From Streptomyces sp. NBRC 110035 (GTDB lineage: Bacteria; Actinomycetota; Actinomycetes; Streptomycetales; Streptomycetaceae), in contig NZ_BBNN01000018.1 of NCBI RefSeq assembly GCF_000829695.1, positions 310,001 to 374,000 on the forward strand: a stretch of DNA of 64,000 nt, written 5' to 3'. The translations under genes and the position numbers were made by a program. This document shows, in pieces, positions 34,020-42,721 of this stretch. The notes under the pieces are model-generated. The model was not told the origin of the DNA, made no database searches, and saw only the letters and a list, made by a program, of their open reading frames with translations. Position 1 is the first letter of the stretch, and every line of letters begins with the position of its first letter.

Positions 34020-34861
34020 CCAGCGACGACTTCGCGGTCCTGCGCGTCGCGGGCCGGCCGGTCGGCCGGTACGTCACCCGGCCCGAGCTGCCCCCGAGGC
34101 TCTCCCCGCGCCCGTATCTGCACCCCGTCACCACCCTGGCGGGCACGGTGGTCACCGAACTGTCGCCCGCGGACCACACCCACCACCTCGGCGTCGGTGT
34201 CGCCGTTCCCGACGTCGAGGGGAACAACTTCTGGGGCGGGCGCACCTACGTCCGTGACCGGGGCCCGACCGAGCTGGACAACCACGGCTCCCAGCGGCAC
34301 TCCGGCTTCCAGCTCCGGGACCCCGACGGCTTCGTGGAGGAGCTGCGCTGGATCGCCGCCCCGGGCGAGCTGCTGCGGGAGCGCCGCACCGTCGCCGCCA
34401 CCGAACTCACCGACACCGCCTGGGCGCTGGACTTCACCTTCTCCCTCACCAACGTCACCACGGACCCCCTCTCGGTCGGCAGCCCGGCCACCAACGGCCG
34501 CCCCGGCGCCGCCTACGGAGGCTTCTTCTGGCGGGCCCGCAAGGAGGAGCCGGAGCCGGACGTCTTCACCGCCTCCGCCCAGGGAGCGGAGACGGCACAC
34601 GGGCGCCCGGCCGACTGGCTGGCCCTGGCCGGCGCCGACTGGACGCTGGTGTTCGCCGGAGCCACCGCGGCGACCCGCCGCGACCCCTGGTTCGTGCGCA
34701 CCGCCGAGTACCCCGGCGTCGGATCCTCCCTCGCCCATGACGCACGGCTGCCCGTCCCGCCCGGGGAGACGGTGGTCCGCCGCGTCGTCACCGTTGTCGC
34801 CGACGGCCGCCTCGGCAGGGACGCCGCCGCCGCCCTGGTCCGCAAGGCGGTGAGCCCGTGA
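34016..34861 (+). CDS. DUF6807 (PmoA family) protein
   Basis: 281 residues, overlapping both neighbours. Typical of the family are YLHPVTTLAGTVVTELSPAD, HTHHLGVGVAVPDVEGNNFWG and ELDNHGSQRHSGF. The protein is cytoplasmic and all-beta in appearance. The conserved histidines (HTHH and RHSG) could bind metal or a sugar. No activity is firmly established for the family as far as I know. It always appears here with the Gfo/Idh/MocA enzyme, which suggests sequential action on the same imported sugar. Confidence 0.85.
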   Translation: MTSDDFAVLRVAGRPVGRYVTRPELPPRLSPRPYLHPVTTLAGTVVTELSPADHTHHLGVGVAVPDVEGNNFWGGRTYVRDRGPTELDNHGSQRHSGFQLRDPDGFVEELRWIAAPGELLRERRTVAATELTDTAWALDFTFSLTNVTTDPLSVGSPATNGRPGAAYGGFFWRARKEEPEPDVFTASAQGAETAHGRPADWLALAGADWTLVFAGATAATRRDPWFVRTAEYPGVGSSLAHDARLPVPPGETVVRRVVTVVADGRLGRDAAAALVRKAVSP

Positions 34862-36423
34862 GCGCCCCGCCGACGGACCTCATCTACCGCAACCCGGTGC
34901 TCGACGCCGACTGGTCCGACCCGGACGTGATCCGCGTCGGGGACGACTTCTACCTGACCGCCTCCAGCTTCGGCCGGGCCCCCGGGCTGCCGCTGCTGCA
35001 CTCCCGCGACCTGGTCAACTGGACGCTCGTCGGCCACGCGCTGCAACGCCTGGAACCCGAGGGCGAGTTCGCGGTGCCCCGGCACGACCGCGGGGTCTGG
35101 GCGCCCTCCCTGCGCCACCACGACGACCGCTTCTGGATCTTCTGGGGCGACCCCGACCAGGGCGTCTTCCAGATCAACGCCCCCGGGATCCGCGGCCCTT
35201 GGACCCGCCCCCACCTGGTGAAGGCGGGCAAGGGCCTGATCGACCCGTGCCCGCTGTGGGACGAGGAGACCGGCGAGGCGTACCTCGTGCACGCCTGGGC
35301 GAGGTCCCGCTCCGGCATCAAGAACCGTCTCACCGGCCACCGCATGCACCCCCACGGCACCGGACTCCTCGACGAGGGCAAGGTGATCGTCGACGCCGAC
35401 CGCATCCCCGGCTGGTTCACCCTGGAGGGGCCCAAGCTCTACCGGCACGACGGCTGGTTCTGGATCCTGGCGCCCGCCGGGGGAGTGGAGACCGGCTGGC
35501 AGGGCGCCTTCCGGTCGCGCGACTTCTTCGGTCCGTACGAGGAGAGGGTCGTCCTGGAACAGCGGGACACCGACGTCAACGGACCCCACCAGGGCGGCTG
35601 GGTGCGCACTGCGTCGGGTGAGGACTGGTTCCTGCACTTCCAGCAGCGCGGGGCGTACGGCAGGGTCGTGCACCTCCAGCCGATGCGCTGGGAGCGGGCC
35701 GCGGACACCTCCGGGCCGGGCGAAGGCGGGAGGGGGAGCGCCGGCGGCTGGCCGGTGATCGGGGACGACGGCGCCCCGGTCGCGGAGCACCGCCGCCCGG
35801 ACCTGCCCGCCCAGCCCGCCGCCGCGCCCGCCACCGACGACGACTTCCCGGGCGGCCGGCACGGCCGTCAGTGGCAGTGGACGGCCAACCCCCGGGACGG
35901 CTGGGCCACCCAGCACTCCGCCGACGGTCTGCGGCTGACCTGCGTCCGCACCGCCGACGCGCACGACCTGCGCACACTGCCCAACGTCCTCACCCAGCGG
36001 CTGCCCGGCACCCCGTGCACCGTCGAGGTGGAACTGCGGCTCGACAGCGAGGAGCCCGGAGCACGGGCGGGCCTCGCCGTCCTCGGGGACGCCTACGCCT
36101 GGATCGGACTCCAGCGCGACGCGGACGGCACGGCGCGCCTCGTGCACCGGTTCGCCGAGACGGTCGCCGAGAGCGAACGCGACGCCGGTCACCCCCGGCT
36201 CGCCCCCGAGGGCCGGGCCCGGCTGCGGATCGAGGCCGGCCCCGGAGCCCGCTGCCGCTTCTCGTACGACACCGGGGACGGCTTTCGTCCCTCCGGGCAG
36301 GTCTTCGCCGCCACCCCGTGGCGCTGGGTCGGCGCCCTGCTCGGCCTGACCGCCCTCGCCCCGACGGGTCAGGGGCACGCCGGGACGGCGACCTTCACGC
36401 GGTTCAGGATCAGCCCCACGTAA
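34858..36423 (+). CDS. Intracellular glycoside hydrolase family 43 (arabinosidase/xylosidase type)
   Basis: 521 residues from a GTG overlapping the previous stop. The five-bladed propeller of GH43 occupies the first about 300 residues with all three catalytic acids: D21 (DWSDPDVIRVGDDFYLTASS), D129 (GLIDPCPLWDEETGEAYLVH) and E190 (FTLEGPKLYRHDGWFW). A second beta-sandwich domain follows (about 325-520), as in subfamily 12-like enzymes. There is no signal peptide, so it trims imported oligosaccharides in the cytoplasm. It would release arabinose or xylose from pectic side chains. Confidence 0.9.
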   Translation: MSAPPTDLIYRNPVLDADWSDPDVIRVGDDFYLTASSFGRAPGLPLLHSRDLVNWTLVGHALQRLEPEGEFAVPRHDRGVWAPSLRHHDDRFWIFWGDPDQGVFQINAPGIRGPWTRPHLVKAGKGLIDPCPLWDEETGEAYLVHAWARSRSGIKNRLTGHRMHPHGTGLLDEGKVIVDADRIPGWFTLEGPKLYRHDGWFWILAPAGGVETGWQGAFRSRDFFGPYEERVVLEQRDTDVNGPHQGGWVRTASGEDWFLHFQQRGAYGRVVHLQPMRWERAADTSGPGEGGRGSAGGWPVIGDDGAPVAEHRRPDLPAQPAAAPATDDDFPGGRHGRQWQWTANPRDGWATQHSADGLRLTCVRTADAHDLRTLPNVLTQRLPGTPCTVEVELRLDSEEPGARAGLAVLGDAYAWIGLQRDADGTARLVHRFAETVAESERDAGHPRLAPEGRARLRIEAGPGARCRFSYDTGDGFRPSGQVFAATPWRWVGALLGLTALAPTGQGHAGTATFTRFRISPT

Positions 36424-36516
36424 CCACCGGCCTCCGTACGCCCCCACCTGCAGTCCAGCAAGTCCAGAAAGTCCCGTTGGAACCAGAAGAACCAGAAGCA
36501 GGAAGAGAGCCGACCA

Positions 36517-37881
36517 ATGAAGATCAGCAATCGCAGAAGCAGCAGCACTGGCAGGCGCCGGACGTCGGCCGCCGTCGCCCTGGGCGCCGTGCTCGCGCTG
36601 ACCGTCACCGCCTGCGGCGACAGCGGCAGCGGCGCGGGCGGCGACCAGGGTGCCGAGGGCAACGGCACGGGCAAGATCACCTTCTGGGACAACAACGGCG
36701 GTATCCGTACCGACATCTGGAAGGAGATCATCGCCGACTTCGAGAAGGCCAACCCGGACATCGAGGTCGATTACGTCGGGATCGCGTCCACCGAGTACCA
36801 GTCCAAGGTCGACACCGCCATCCAGGGCGGCGGCCTGCCGGACGTCGGCGGTGTCGGCGCGGCGATGCTCGCGGGCTTCGCCGCCCAGCAGGCGCTCGCC
36901 CCGCTGGACGACCGGCTGGGGGAGTCGTCCCTCGACGGGAAGCTCAACAAGGACATGGCCGAGTCGCTGCGGGCCGCCGGCGGCGGTGACGACAAGCTGT
37001 ACTCGATCCCGACCTCCGCGAACAACGGAGTCCTCTACTACCGCACCGACCTGTTCGAGGCGGCGGGTCTCGAGGAGCCGACCACCTGGGACCGCTTCTT
37101 CGAGGCCGCGGGCAAGCTCACCAACAAGGGCGAGAACGAGTTCGGCTACACCATCCGCGGCGGCGCCGGCTCCGTCGCGCAGGCCCTGGACGCGATGTAC
37201 GGGCAGTCCGGCATCACCACGTTCTGGGACTCCACCGGTGAGAAGACCACGGTCAACGACCCGAAGAACGTCGAGGCCCTGGAGAAGTACGCGGACCTGT
37301 TCAAGAAGGTCACTCCCGCCGCCGACCTGAACAACGACTTCACCAAGATGGTCGCGCAGTGGGACTCGGGCACCATCGGCATGCTCAACCACAACCTCGG
37401 CTCCTACCAGGACCACGTGAAGGCGCTCGGTGCCGACACGTTCCGGGGCATCCCGCAGCCGACCGGACCCGACGGGGCCCGCGTCCAGGTCTCCAACCCG
37501 GTCGACGGGCTCGGCGTGTTCCAGAGCTCCAAGAACAAGGACGCCGCCTGGAAGTTCATCGAGTACGCCACCTCGGCCGAGGCCAACTCGAAGTTCAACG
37601 AGTCCGCGGGACAGGTGCCGGCCCACCTCGACGCCGCCGAGGACGACTGGATCCGGAAGGCGGAGCCGACGAAGCTGGCCGCGGACGCGCTGAGCGACGG
37701 GTCGACGACGATCGTCCAGCTGCCGTACTACCTGCCCGACTGGAACACCATCTCCAAGGCCGACAACGAGCCCGGCTTCCAGAAGGTGCTGCTCGGGGAC
37801 ATGAGCGCCAAGGACTTCCTCGACAACCTGGCCGAGCAGCTGAACGAGGCCCAGGCCGAGTGGCAGGAGCAGATGGCCTGA
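36517..37881 (+). CDS. Sugar ABC transporter substrate-binding lipoprotein of the pectin operon
   Basis: 454 residues. Lipobox LTVTAC at about residues 28-33 after an arginine-rich start. SBP_bac_1 body: ITFWDNNGGIRTDIWKEIIA, later AAWKFIEYATSAEANSKFNE. It follows the coupled operon by 93 bp and is ended by a hairpin at 37959-38002. The order permeases first, binding protein last is unusual and suggests its own ribosome loading or promoter; a short run of AG-rich repeats (CCAGAA, CCAGAAG) lies in the gap. Confidence 0.9.
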   Translation: MKISNRRSSSTGRRRTSAAVALGAVLALTVTACGDSGSGAGGDQGAEGNGTGKITFWDNNGGIRTDIWKEIIADFEKANPDIEVDYVGIASTEYQSKVDTAIQGGGLPDVGGVGAAMLAGFAAQQALAPLDDRLGESSLDGKLNKDMAESLRAAGGGDDKLYSIPTSANNGVLYYRTDLFEAAGLEEPTTWDRFFEAAGKLTNKGENEFGYTIRGGAGSVAQALDAMYGQSGITTFWDSTGEKTTVNDPKNVEALEKYADLFKKVTPAADLNNDFTKMVAQWDSGTIGMLNHNLGSYQDHVKALGADTFRGIPQPTGPDGARVQVSNPVDGLGVFQSSKNKDAAWKFIEYATSAEANSKFNESAGQVPAHLDAAEDDWIRKAEPTKLAADALSDGSTTIVQLPYYLPDWNTISKADNEPGFQKVLLGDMSAKDFLDNLAEQLNEAQAEWQEQMA

Positions 37882-37958
37882 GCGGCGTTCGGCAGCCGGC
37901 AGCACCACCGGATCCGGTGTCCCGTGCCGCATGTCCGGTCCCCGGTATCCGGTGATAC

Positions 37959-38002
37959 CGCGGGGGCGGCCCGTCCCTTCCGGGCCACGGGCCGCCCCCG
38001 CG
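37959..38002. terminator. Hairpin after the binding-protein gene
   Basis: Arms 37959-37974 and 37987-38002 pair over 16 bases with a 12-nt loop, 78 bp after the stop. It probably ends the import operon before the secreted-enzyme genes. Confidence 0.8.
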
Positions 38003-38096
38003 ACCAGCCGCGCCCGCCCCGGTGCGGCCCCGCACACAGGTACAGTCCCGCGCCCCGCACGGCGCCTCCCGGACCCTTGCTGAAAGGCACAGGCTT

Positions 38097-38903
38097 GTGT
38101 CGCTCACTCGCAGACAGGTTTCCGCCGCCGGTCTCGGACTTCCCCTCGCCCTCGCCGTGACCGGCACCGCCCGGGCCGCCCCCGGGCGCCCCCGCCCCCG
38201 CACCCTGTACATCGCCGGGGACTCCACCGCGGCCCGGAAATACGCCGACGCCGCCCCCGAGACCGGATGGGGCACGACGCTCCCCTTCCTGCTCCGCCCC
38301 GGCCTGGATGTCGTCAACCATGCCGTGAACGGGCGGAGTTCGAAGAGCTTCGTCGACGAGGGGCGGCTGGACGCGATCCTCGCCGCCGTCCGGCCCGGCG
38401 ACCTCCTGCTGATCCAGTTCGCGCACAACGACGAGAAGGCCACCGACCCGGCCCGCCACACCGAGCCCTGGACGACGTACCAGGACTACCTGCGGCTGTA
38501 CGTCGACGGGGCCAGGGCCCGCGGGGCGCGGCCCGTGCTGGCCACCGCCGTGGAACGCCGGAGGTTCGACGCGGACGGTGCCGCCGTGCCGAGCCACGGC
38601 GACTACCCGGCGGCGATGCGGGCGCTGGCCGGCGAGGAGCGGGTCGCGCTGCTCGACACCCAGGCCCTGTCGCTGGCGCTGTGGCAGGAGCTCGGCGTCG
38701 AGGAGACCAAGAAGTACTTCAACTGGACCGCGACCGAGCAGGACAACACGCACTTCAACCCGCCCGGCGCGATCGCCGTGGCGCGGCTGGTCGCCCGGGA
38801 ACTGCTGCGCACCCGGGTGCTCGCGCCGCGGGAGGTGCGCCGGCTGAACGACGTGATCCCCGAAGCGTGGATCACCTGGCCGGACGCCGGCGCCACCGCC
38901 TGA
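38097..38903 (+). CDS. Secreted rhamnogalacturonan acetylesterase (SGNH/GDSL family)
   Basis: 268 residues from a GTG at 38097 (AAAGG about 10 bases before). The N-terminus, SLTRRQVSAAGLGLPLALAV, is a twin-arginine-like signal ending near ARA-AP. SGNH blocks: GDSTAA (catalytic serine, block I), NHAVNGRSSKSF, QFAHNDEK (block III) and DNTHFNPPGA (catalytic Asp and His, block V). The family removes acetyl groups from rhamnogalacturonan backbone residues, which clears the way for lyases. The pectate lyase gene follows 32 bp later, so the two are probably co-transcribed. Confidence 0.88.
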   Translation: MSLTRRQVSAAGLGLPLALAVTGTARAAPGRPRPRTLYIAGDSTAARKYADAAPETGWGTTLPFLLRPGLDVVNHAVNGRSSKSFVDEGRLDAILAAVRPGDLLLIQFAHNDEKATDPARHTEPWTTYQDYLRLYVDGARARGARPVLATAVERRRFDADGAAVPSHGDYPAAMRALAGEERVALLDTQALSLALWQELGVEETKKYFNWTATEQDNTHFNPPGAIAVARLVARELLRTRVLAPREVRRLNDVIPEAWITWPDAGATA

Positions 38904-38935
38904 CCGACCGAACGAGAAAAAGGGAGAGCCGCACC

Positions 38936-40285
38936 ATGAACAGACCTGCATGGCATGCGCATGCCACGACGAAGGCCGCCACGCTGGCCGGCTGCACCGC
39001 CCTCGTACTGGCCCTGACCGGCACCGGCGCCCAGGCCCACGGCCCTCACCACGGCGATCACCCCGGCAAGCACCGCGACCCCGCCCGGCAGACCCTCGGC
39101 GCGAACGACGGCTGGGCGTCCCACGGCACCGGCACCACCGGAGGCGCCGACGCCGCCCCCGAGCACGTCTACACCGTCAGCGACTGGGCCGGGTTCAAGG
39201 CGGCCCTGGCGGACGGCGGCAGCGCACCGAAGATCATCAAGGTGCGGGAAACCATCGACGCGGTCTCCGCGGGCTGCGACTCGCTCGCCGCCCCCGGCTA
39301 CGACTTCGACGCCTACCTGGAGAAGTACGCGCCCGAGACCTGGGGCCTGGAACAGGACCTGAGCGACGAGGGCGACGACAGCCCCGAGGGCCTGCGCAGG
39401 GCCTCGGCGGCGAACCAGAACACCGAGATCAAAGCGAACGTCCCCGCCAACACCACGATCATCGGCATCGGGAGGAACGCCGGGTTCAAGGGCGCCAGCC
39501 TGCAGATCAAGGACGTCGACAACGTCATCGTCCGCAACCTCACCCTCGAGAGCCCCCTCGACTGCTTCCCGCAGTGGGACCCGACCGACGGCGACCGGGG
39601 CAACTGGAACTCCGAGTACGACACCGCCGTCGTGTACAACTCCACCCACGTCTGGCTGGACCACAACACCTTCACCGACGGCGAGCACCCCGACAGCGCC
39701 GCCCCCACCCACTTCGGGATGCTGTACCAGCAGCACGACGGCGAGCTGGACATCGTCCGCGGCGCCAACTACGTCACCGCCTCCTGGAACGTCTTCACCG
39801 AGCACGACAAGACGATCCTGATCGGCAACAGCGACAGCGAGTCCACGGCCGCCGGAGACCGGGGCAGGCTGAAGGCGACCTTCCACCACAACCTGTTCTC
39901 GAAGCTGGTCGAGCGCGCGCCGCGGGTCCGCTTCGGACAGGTCGACGTCTACAACAACCACTTCGTGGCGGAACAGGGCTTCTCCTACAGCTTCGGCATC
40001 GGCAAGGAGTCCCAGCTCGTCGCCGAGCACAACGCGTTCACCCTGGCGAAGGGCGTCACTCCGGGGAAGATCCTCAAGCGGTGGAACGACTCGCCGCTCA
40101 CGGCCCGGAACAACCTCGTCAACGGCAAGCGGGTCGACCTGATCGCCGTGCACAACGCGGAGATCCCCGAGGAGCCCCTCCGGTCCGGTGCCGGCTGGAC
40201 ACCCACCCTGCGCGCCGACGTCGACCGGGTGCGGGCGGTCCCGGCGCTGGTCAAGCACGGCGCGGGAGCGGGCCGTCTGCGCTGA
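38936..40285 (+). CDS. Secreted pectate lyase, polysaccharide lyase family 1
   Basis: 449 residues with a Sec-type signal peptide ending near AQA-HG (residue about 34), then a histidine-rich stretch. The right-handed beta-helix shows PL1 motifs: VWLDHNTFTDGE (residues 239-250, calcium-binding aspartate), EHDKTILIGNSDS (289-301) and ERAPRVRFGQVDVYNN (326-341, with the catalytic arginine region). It cleaves polygalacturonate by beta-elimination outside the cell. AGGGAGAG lies before the ATG. A long insert (about residues 120-160) separates the first turns and appears lineage-specific. Confidence 0.92.
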   Translation: MNRPAWHAHATTKAATLAGCTALVLALTGTGAQAHGPHHGDHPGKHRDPARQTLGANDGWASHGTGTTGGADAAPEHVYTVSDWAGFKAALADGGSAPKIIKVRETIDAVSAGCDSLAAPGYDFDAYLEKYAPETWGLEQDLSDEGDDSPEGLRRASAANQNTEIKANVPANTTIIGIGRNAGFKGASLQIKDVDNVIVRNLTLESPLDCFPQWDPTDGDRGNWNSEYDTAVVYNSTHVWLDHNTFTDGEHPDSAAPTHFGMLYQQHDGELDIVRGANYVTASWNVFTEHDKTILIGNSDSESTAAGDRGRLKATFHHNLFSKLVERAPRVRFGQVDVYNNHFVAEQGFSYSFGIGKESQLVAEHNAFTLAKGVTPGKILKRWNDSPLTARNNLVNGKRVDLIAVHNAEIPEEPLRSGAGWTPTLRADVDRVRAVPALVKHGAGAGRLR

Positions 40286-40312
40286 CCTCCCCCGCTCCGC
40301 GCACCCCTGACG

Positions 40313-40359
40313 CCGGGGCGGGCGCGTGCCGCCCCCACTGTGGCGCGCGCCCGCCCCGG
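40313..40359. terminator. Hairpin between pectate lyase and pectinesterase genes
   Basis: Arms 40313-40326 and 40346-40359 pair over 14 bases; the 19-nt loop can fold further. It would separate the two genes into different transcripts or attenuate read-through. Confidence 0.6.
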
Positions 40360-40420
40360 TCCGTCCCTCCCGCTCCCCTCCGCCCCGGTCCGCCCGGTCC
40401 CGTACCGAAGGAGCATCCGC

Positions 40421-41605
40421 ATGCCCTCGCCCCACGGCCGTCCGCTGCCGTCGTCCCCGCACACGTCGGTGCCCGTCTCCCGGCGGGGCCTCCTGCTCGC
40501 GGGCGCCTCGGCCGCCACCGCCACCGCCACCGCGCTCGCCCTGGCCGCCGCCCCCGCGCAGGCCGCCCGGGCCACCGGTCACCCGCGCCGCCCGTTCGGC
40601 CGGTACGGCTCGCCCGCCGACCGCCTGACCCCAAAGACCCTGTACGTCCACCCCGGCGGTGCCGGCGACTTCACCTCCGTCCAGGCGGCCGTGACCGCCG
40701 CGACCGGCACCGGACGCGTCCTCGTCCTGGCCCCCGGCACCTACCGTGAGACGGTCTCCGTGGAGGCCGACCGCACCGGCATGACCTGGATCGGCGCCTC
40801 GCACGACCCGCGCGACGTGGTCATCGTGTACGACAACGCGGCCGGCACTCCGAAGCCGGACGGCTCCGGCACCCACGGCACCTCCGGCTCCGCGACCACC
40901 ACCGTGCGCCCCGACGGCTTCACCGCCCGGTGGATCACCTTCGCCAACGACTGGCTGCGCACCGACCTCCCCGGCACCAGCGGCACCCAGGCCGTCGCCC
41001 TCAAGGTGCAGGGCGACCGCAGTGCCTTCACCCACTGCCGGTTCCTCGGCCACCAGGACACCCTGTACGCCGACTCCCTCTCCCGGGACACCTTCGCCCG
41101 CCAGTACTTCTCGCACTGCTACGCCGAGGGCGACGTCGACTTCGTCTTCGGCCGGGCGACCGCCGTCTTCGCACACTGCCACTTCCGCACCCTGACCCGC
41201 CCGGACCTGACCGGCGCCCCGTACGGCTTCGTCTTCGCACCCTCCACGGCCGGCGCCAACCCGCGCGGCTACCTCGTCACGCAGAGCAGGGTCAGCAGCG
41301 AGGCGCCCGACGGCTACTACAAGCTGGCCCGCCCCTGGGTGCCCAGCTCCGACCCCACCGCCCGCCCGATGCTCACCGTCCGCGACACCCACCTCGGCCC
41401 CGGCATCGACGCGGTCGCGCCCTGCACCGACATGGCAGCCGGCCATCCCTGGCAGGACCAGCGCTTCGCCGAGTACCGCAACAGCGGTCCCGGTGCCGCG
41501 GTCACCGTCCCGGAGAACCGGCCCCGGCTCACCCGGGCCCAGGCCGCCGCCCACACTCCCGGGGCCTACCTCGGCGACTGGCACCCCCGGCCGGCCGCGA
41601 AGTGA
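40421..41605 (+). CDS. Secreted pectin methylesterase (carbohydrate esterase family 8)
   Basis: 394 residues from an ATG with AAGGAG 7 bases upstream. A twin-arginine-like signal (VSRRGLLLAGASAA) ends near AQA-AR. CE8 motifs: GHQDTLYAD (catalytic Asp), GDVDFVFGRATAVF (second catalytic Asp) and YYKLARPW (the conserved arginine). The enzyme removes methyl esters from homogalacturonan, which pectate lyases need. Its stop overlaps the start of the hydrolase gene behind it, so the two are made together. Confidence 0.9.
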   Translation: MPSPHGRPLPSSPHTSVPVSRRGLLLAGASAATATATALALAAAPAQAARATGHPRRPFGRYGSPADRLTPKTLYVHPGGAGDFTSVQAAVTAATGTGRVLVLAPGTYRETVSVEADRTGMTWIGASHDPRDVVIVYDNAAGTPKPDGSGTHGTSGSATTTVRPDGFTARWITFANDWLRTDLPGTSGTQAVALKVQGDRSAFTHCRFLGHQDTLYADSLSRDTFARQYFSHCYAEGDVDFVFGRATAVFAHCHFRTLTRPDLTGAPYGFVFAPSTAGANPRGYLVTQSRVSSEAPDGYYKLARPWVPSSDPTARPMLTVRDTHLGPGIDAVAPCTDMAAGHPWQDQRFAEYRNSGPGAAVTVPENRPRLTRAQAAAHTPGAYLGDWHPRPAAK

Positions 41606-42702
41606 CCTCCGCCCCCGCCCGCATCCCTGTCCCGGGCCCGCCCGGCCTCCACCGGGCGCTCAAGGACGACCTGACGTTCCCCCTCGCCTGGGGCACCTCG
41701 CCCGTCCGGGACTTCGACGCGTGGCGGCGGGCGGCCCGGGACAAGGTCGAGGACCTGCTCGTCGTGGACGACCAGACGGACACCCCGTACGCACCCGAGT
41801 TCACCGCGGGCCCCGCCGGAAGCGGGCAGGAGGACGGTTGCACGCGCGAGGTGGTGACCCTCTCCCTCACCCGCTACGGCAGGGTCCGCGGCGCGCTGCT
41901 CACCCCGCGCGGTACCGGCCCCTTCCCCGCCGTGCTGCTCCTGCACGACCACGGCTCCCGCTTCGACATCGGCAAGGAGAAGTGCGTCCGCCCCTGGTAC
42001 GACGACACCGGCACCCGTCTCGCCTCCGCCGAGCAGTGGGCCGCGCGGCACTTCGGCGGACGCTTCGTCGGCGACGAACTCGCCCGGCACGGCTACGTCG
42101 TGCTCTGTCTGGACGCCCTGGGCTGGGGCGAGCGGGGGCCGTTGGCCTACGAGCGGCAGCAGGAACTGGCGAGCAACCTCTTCCACCTCGGCTCCTCGCT
42201 CGCCGGGCTCCACGCCCGCGAGGACCAGCGCGCCGCCGCCTTCCTGGCCGGCCTCGAGAGGGTGGACGCCCGCCGGGTGGCCGCCCTGGGTTTCTCCATG
42301 GGCGGCTACCGGGCCTGGCAGGTGGCCGCGCTCAGCGACCACATCGCGGCCGCGGCGAGCGTGTGCTGGATGACCGGGCTGAAGGACATGACGGTGCCCG
42401 GCAACAACACGCTGCGCGGGCAGTCGGCCTTCCACATGCTCCACCCCGGCCTCACCCGGCACCTGGACATCCCCGACGTGGCGAGCATCGCCGCACCCCG
42501 GCCGATGCTGTTCTTCCACGGCGGGCTCGACCCGCTGTTCCCCGCCGACGGCGTGCACACCGCGTACAGCCGGCTGCGTACCGTGTGGCGTTCACAGGAC
42601 GCCGGCCACCGACTGCGCCTGAAGACGTGGCCGGACCGCGGCCACGTCTTCGACGGCGCGATGCAGGACGAGGTCCACGCCTGGCTCGCCTCCGTCCTGT
42701 GA
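41602..42702 (+). CDS. Alpha/beta hydrolase, dienelactone-hydrolase/acetyl-xylan-esterase type
   Basis: 366 residues from a GTG inside the pectinesterase stop; no signal peptide. Catalytic elements: ALGFSMGGYRAW (nucleophile serine), FFHGGLDPLFPADG (Asp) and WPDRGHVFDGA (His). The long N-terminal part with FPAVLLLHDHGSRFDIGKEK resembles the abhydrolase_7 group found in polysaccharide loci. It probably removes acetyl or other ester groups from imported pectic fragments in the cytoplasm. Convergent with the secreted GH43 gene 19 bp away. Confidence 0.83.
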   Translation: MTSAPARIPVPGPPGLHRALKDDLTFPLAWGTSPVRDFDAWRRAARDKVEDLLVVDDQTDTPYAPEFTAGPAGSGQEDGCTREVVTLSLTRYGRVRGALLTPRGTGPFPAVLLLHDHGSRFDIGKEKCVRPWYDDTGTRLASAEQWAARHFGGRFVGDELARHGYVVLCLDALGWGERGPLAYERQQELASNLFHLGSSLAGLHAREDQRAAAFLAGLERVDARRVAALGFSMGGYRAWQVAALSDHIAAAASVCWMTGLKDMTVPGNNTLRGQSAFHMLHPGLTRHLDIPDVASIAAPRPMLFFHGGLDPLFPADGVHTAYSRLRTVWRSQDAGHRLRLKTWPDRGHVFDGAMQDEVHAWLASVL

Positions 42703-42721
42703 CGGCGGCCGGCCCGGACTC

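Noticed and set aside
34513-38037. 1174-codon minus-strand open frame spanning the GH43 and binding-protein genes
   Set aside because: Antisense artefact of high GC; it covers two well-supported genes and has low-complexity Gly/Val composition.
38603-41584. 993-codon minus-strand open frame under the acetylesterase, pectate lyase and pectinesterase genes
   Set aside because: Composition shadow of three genes that have signal peptides and catalytic motifs.
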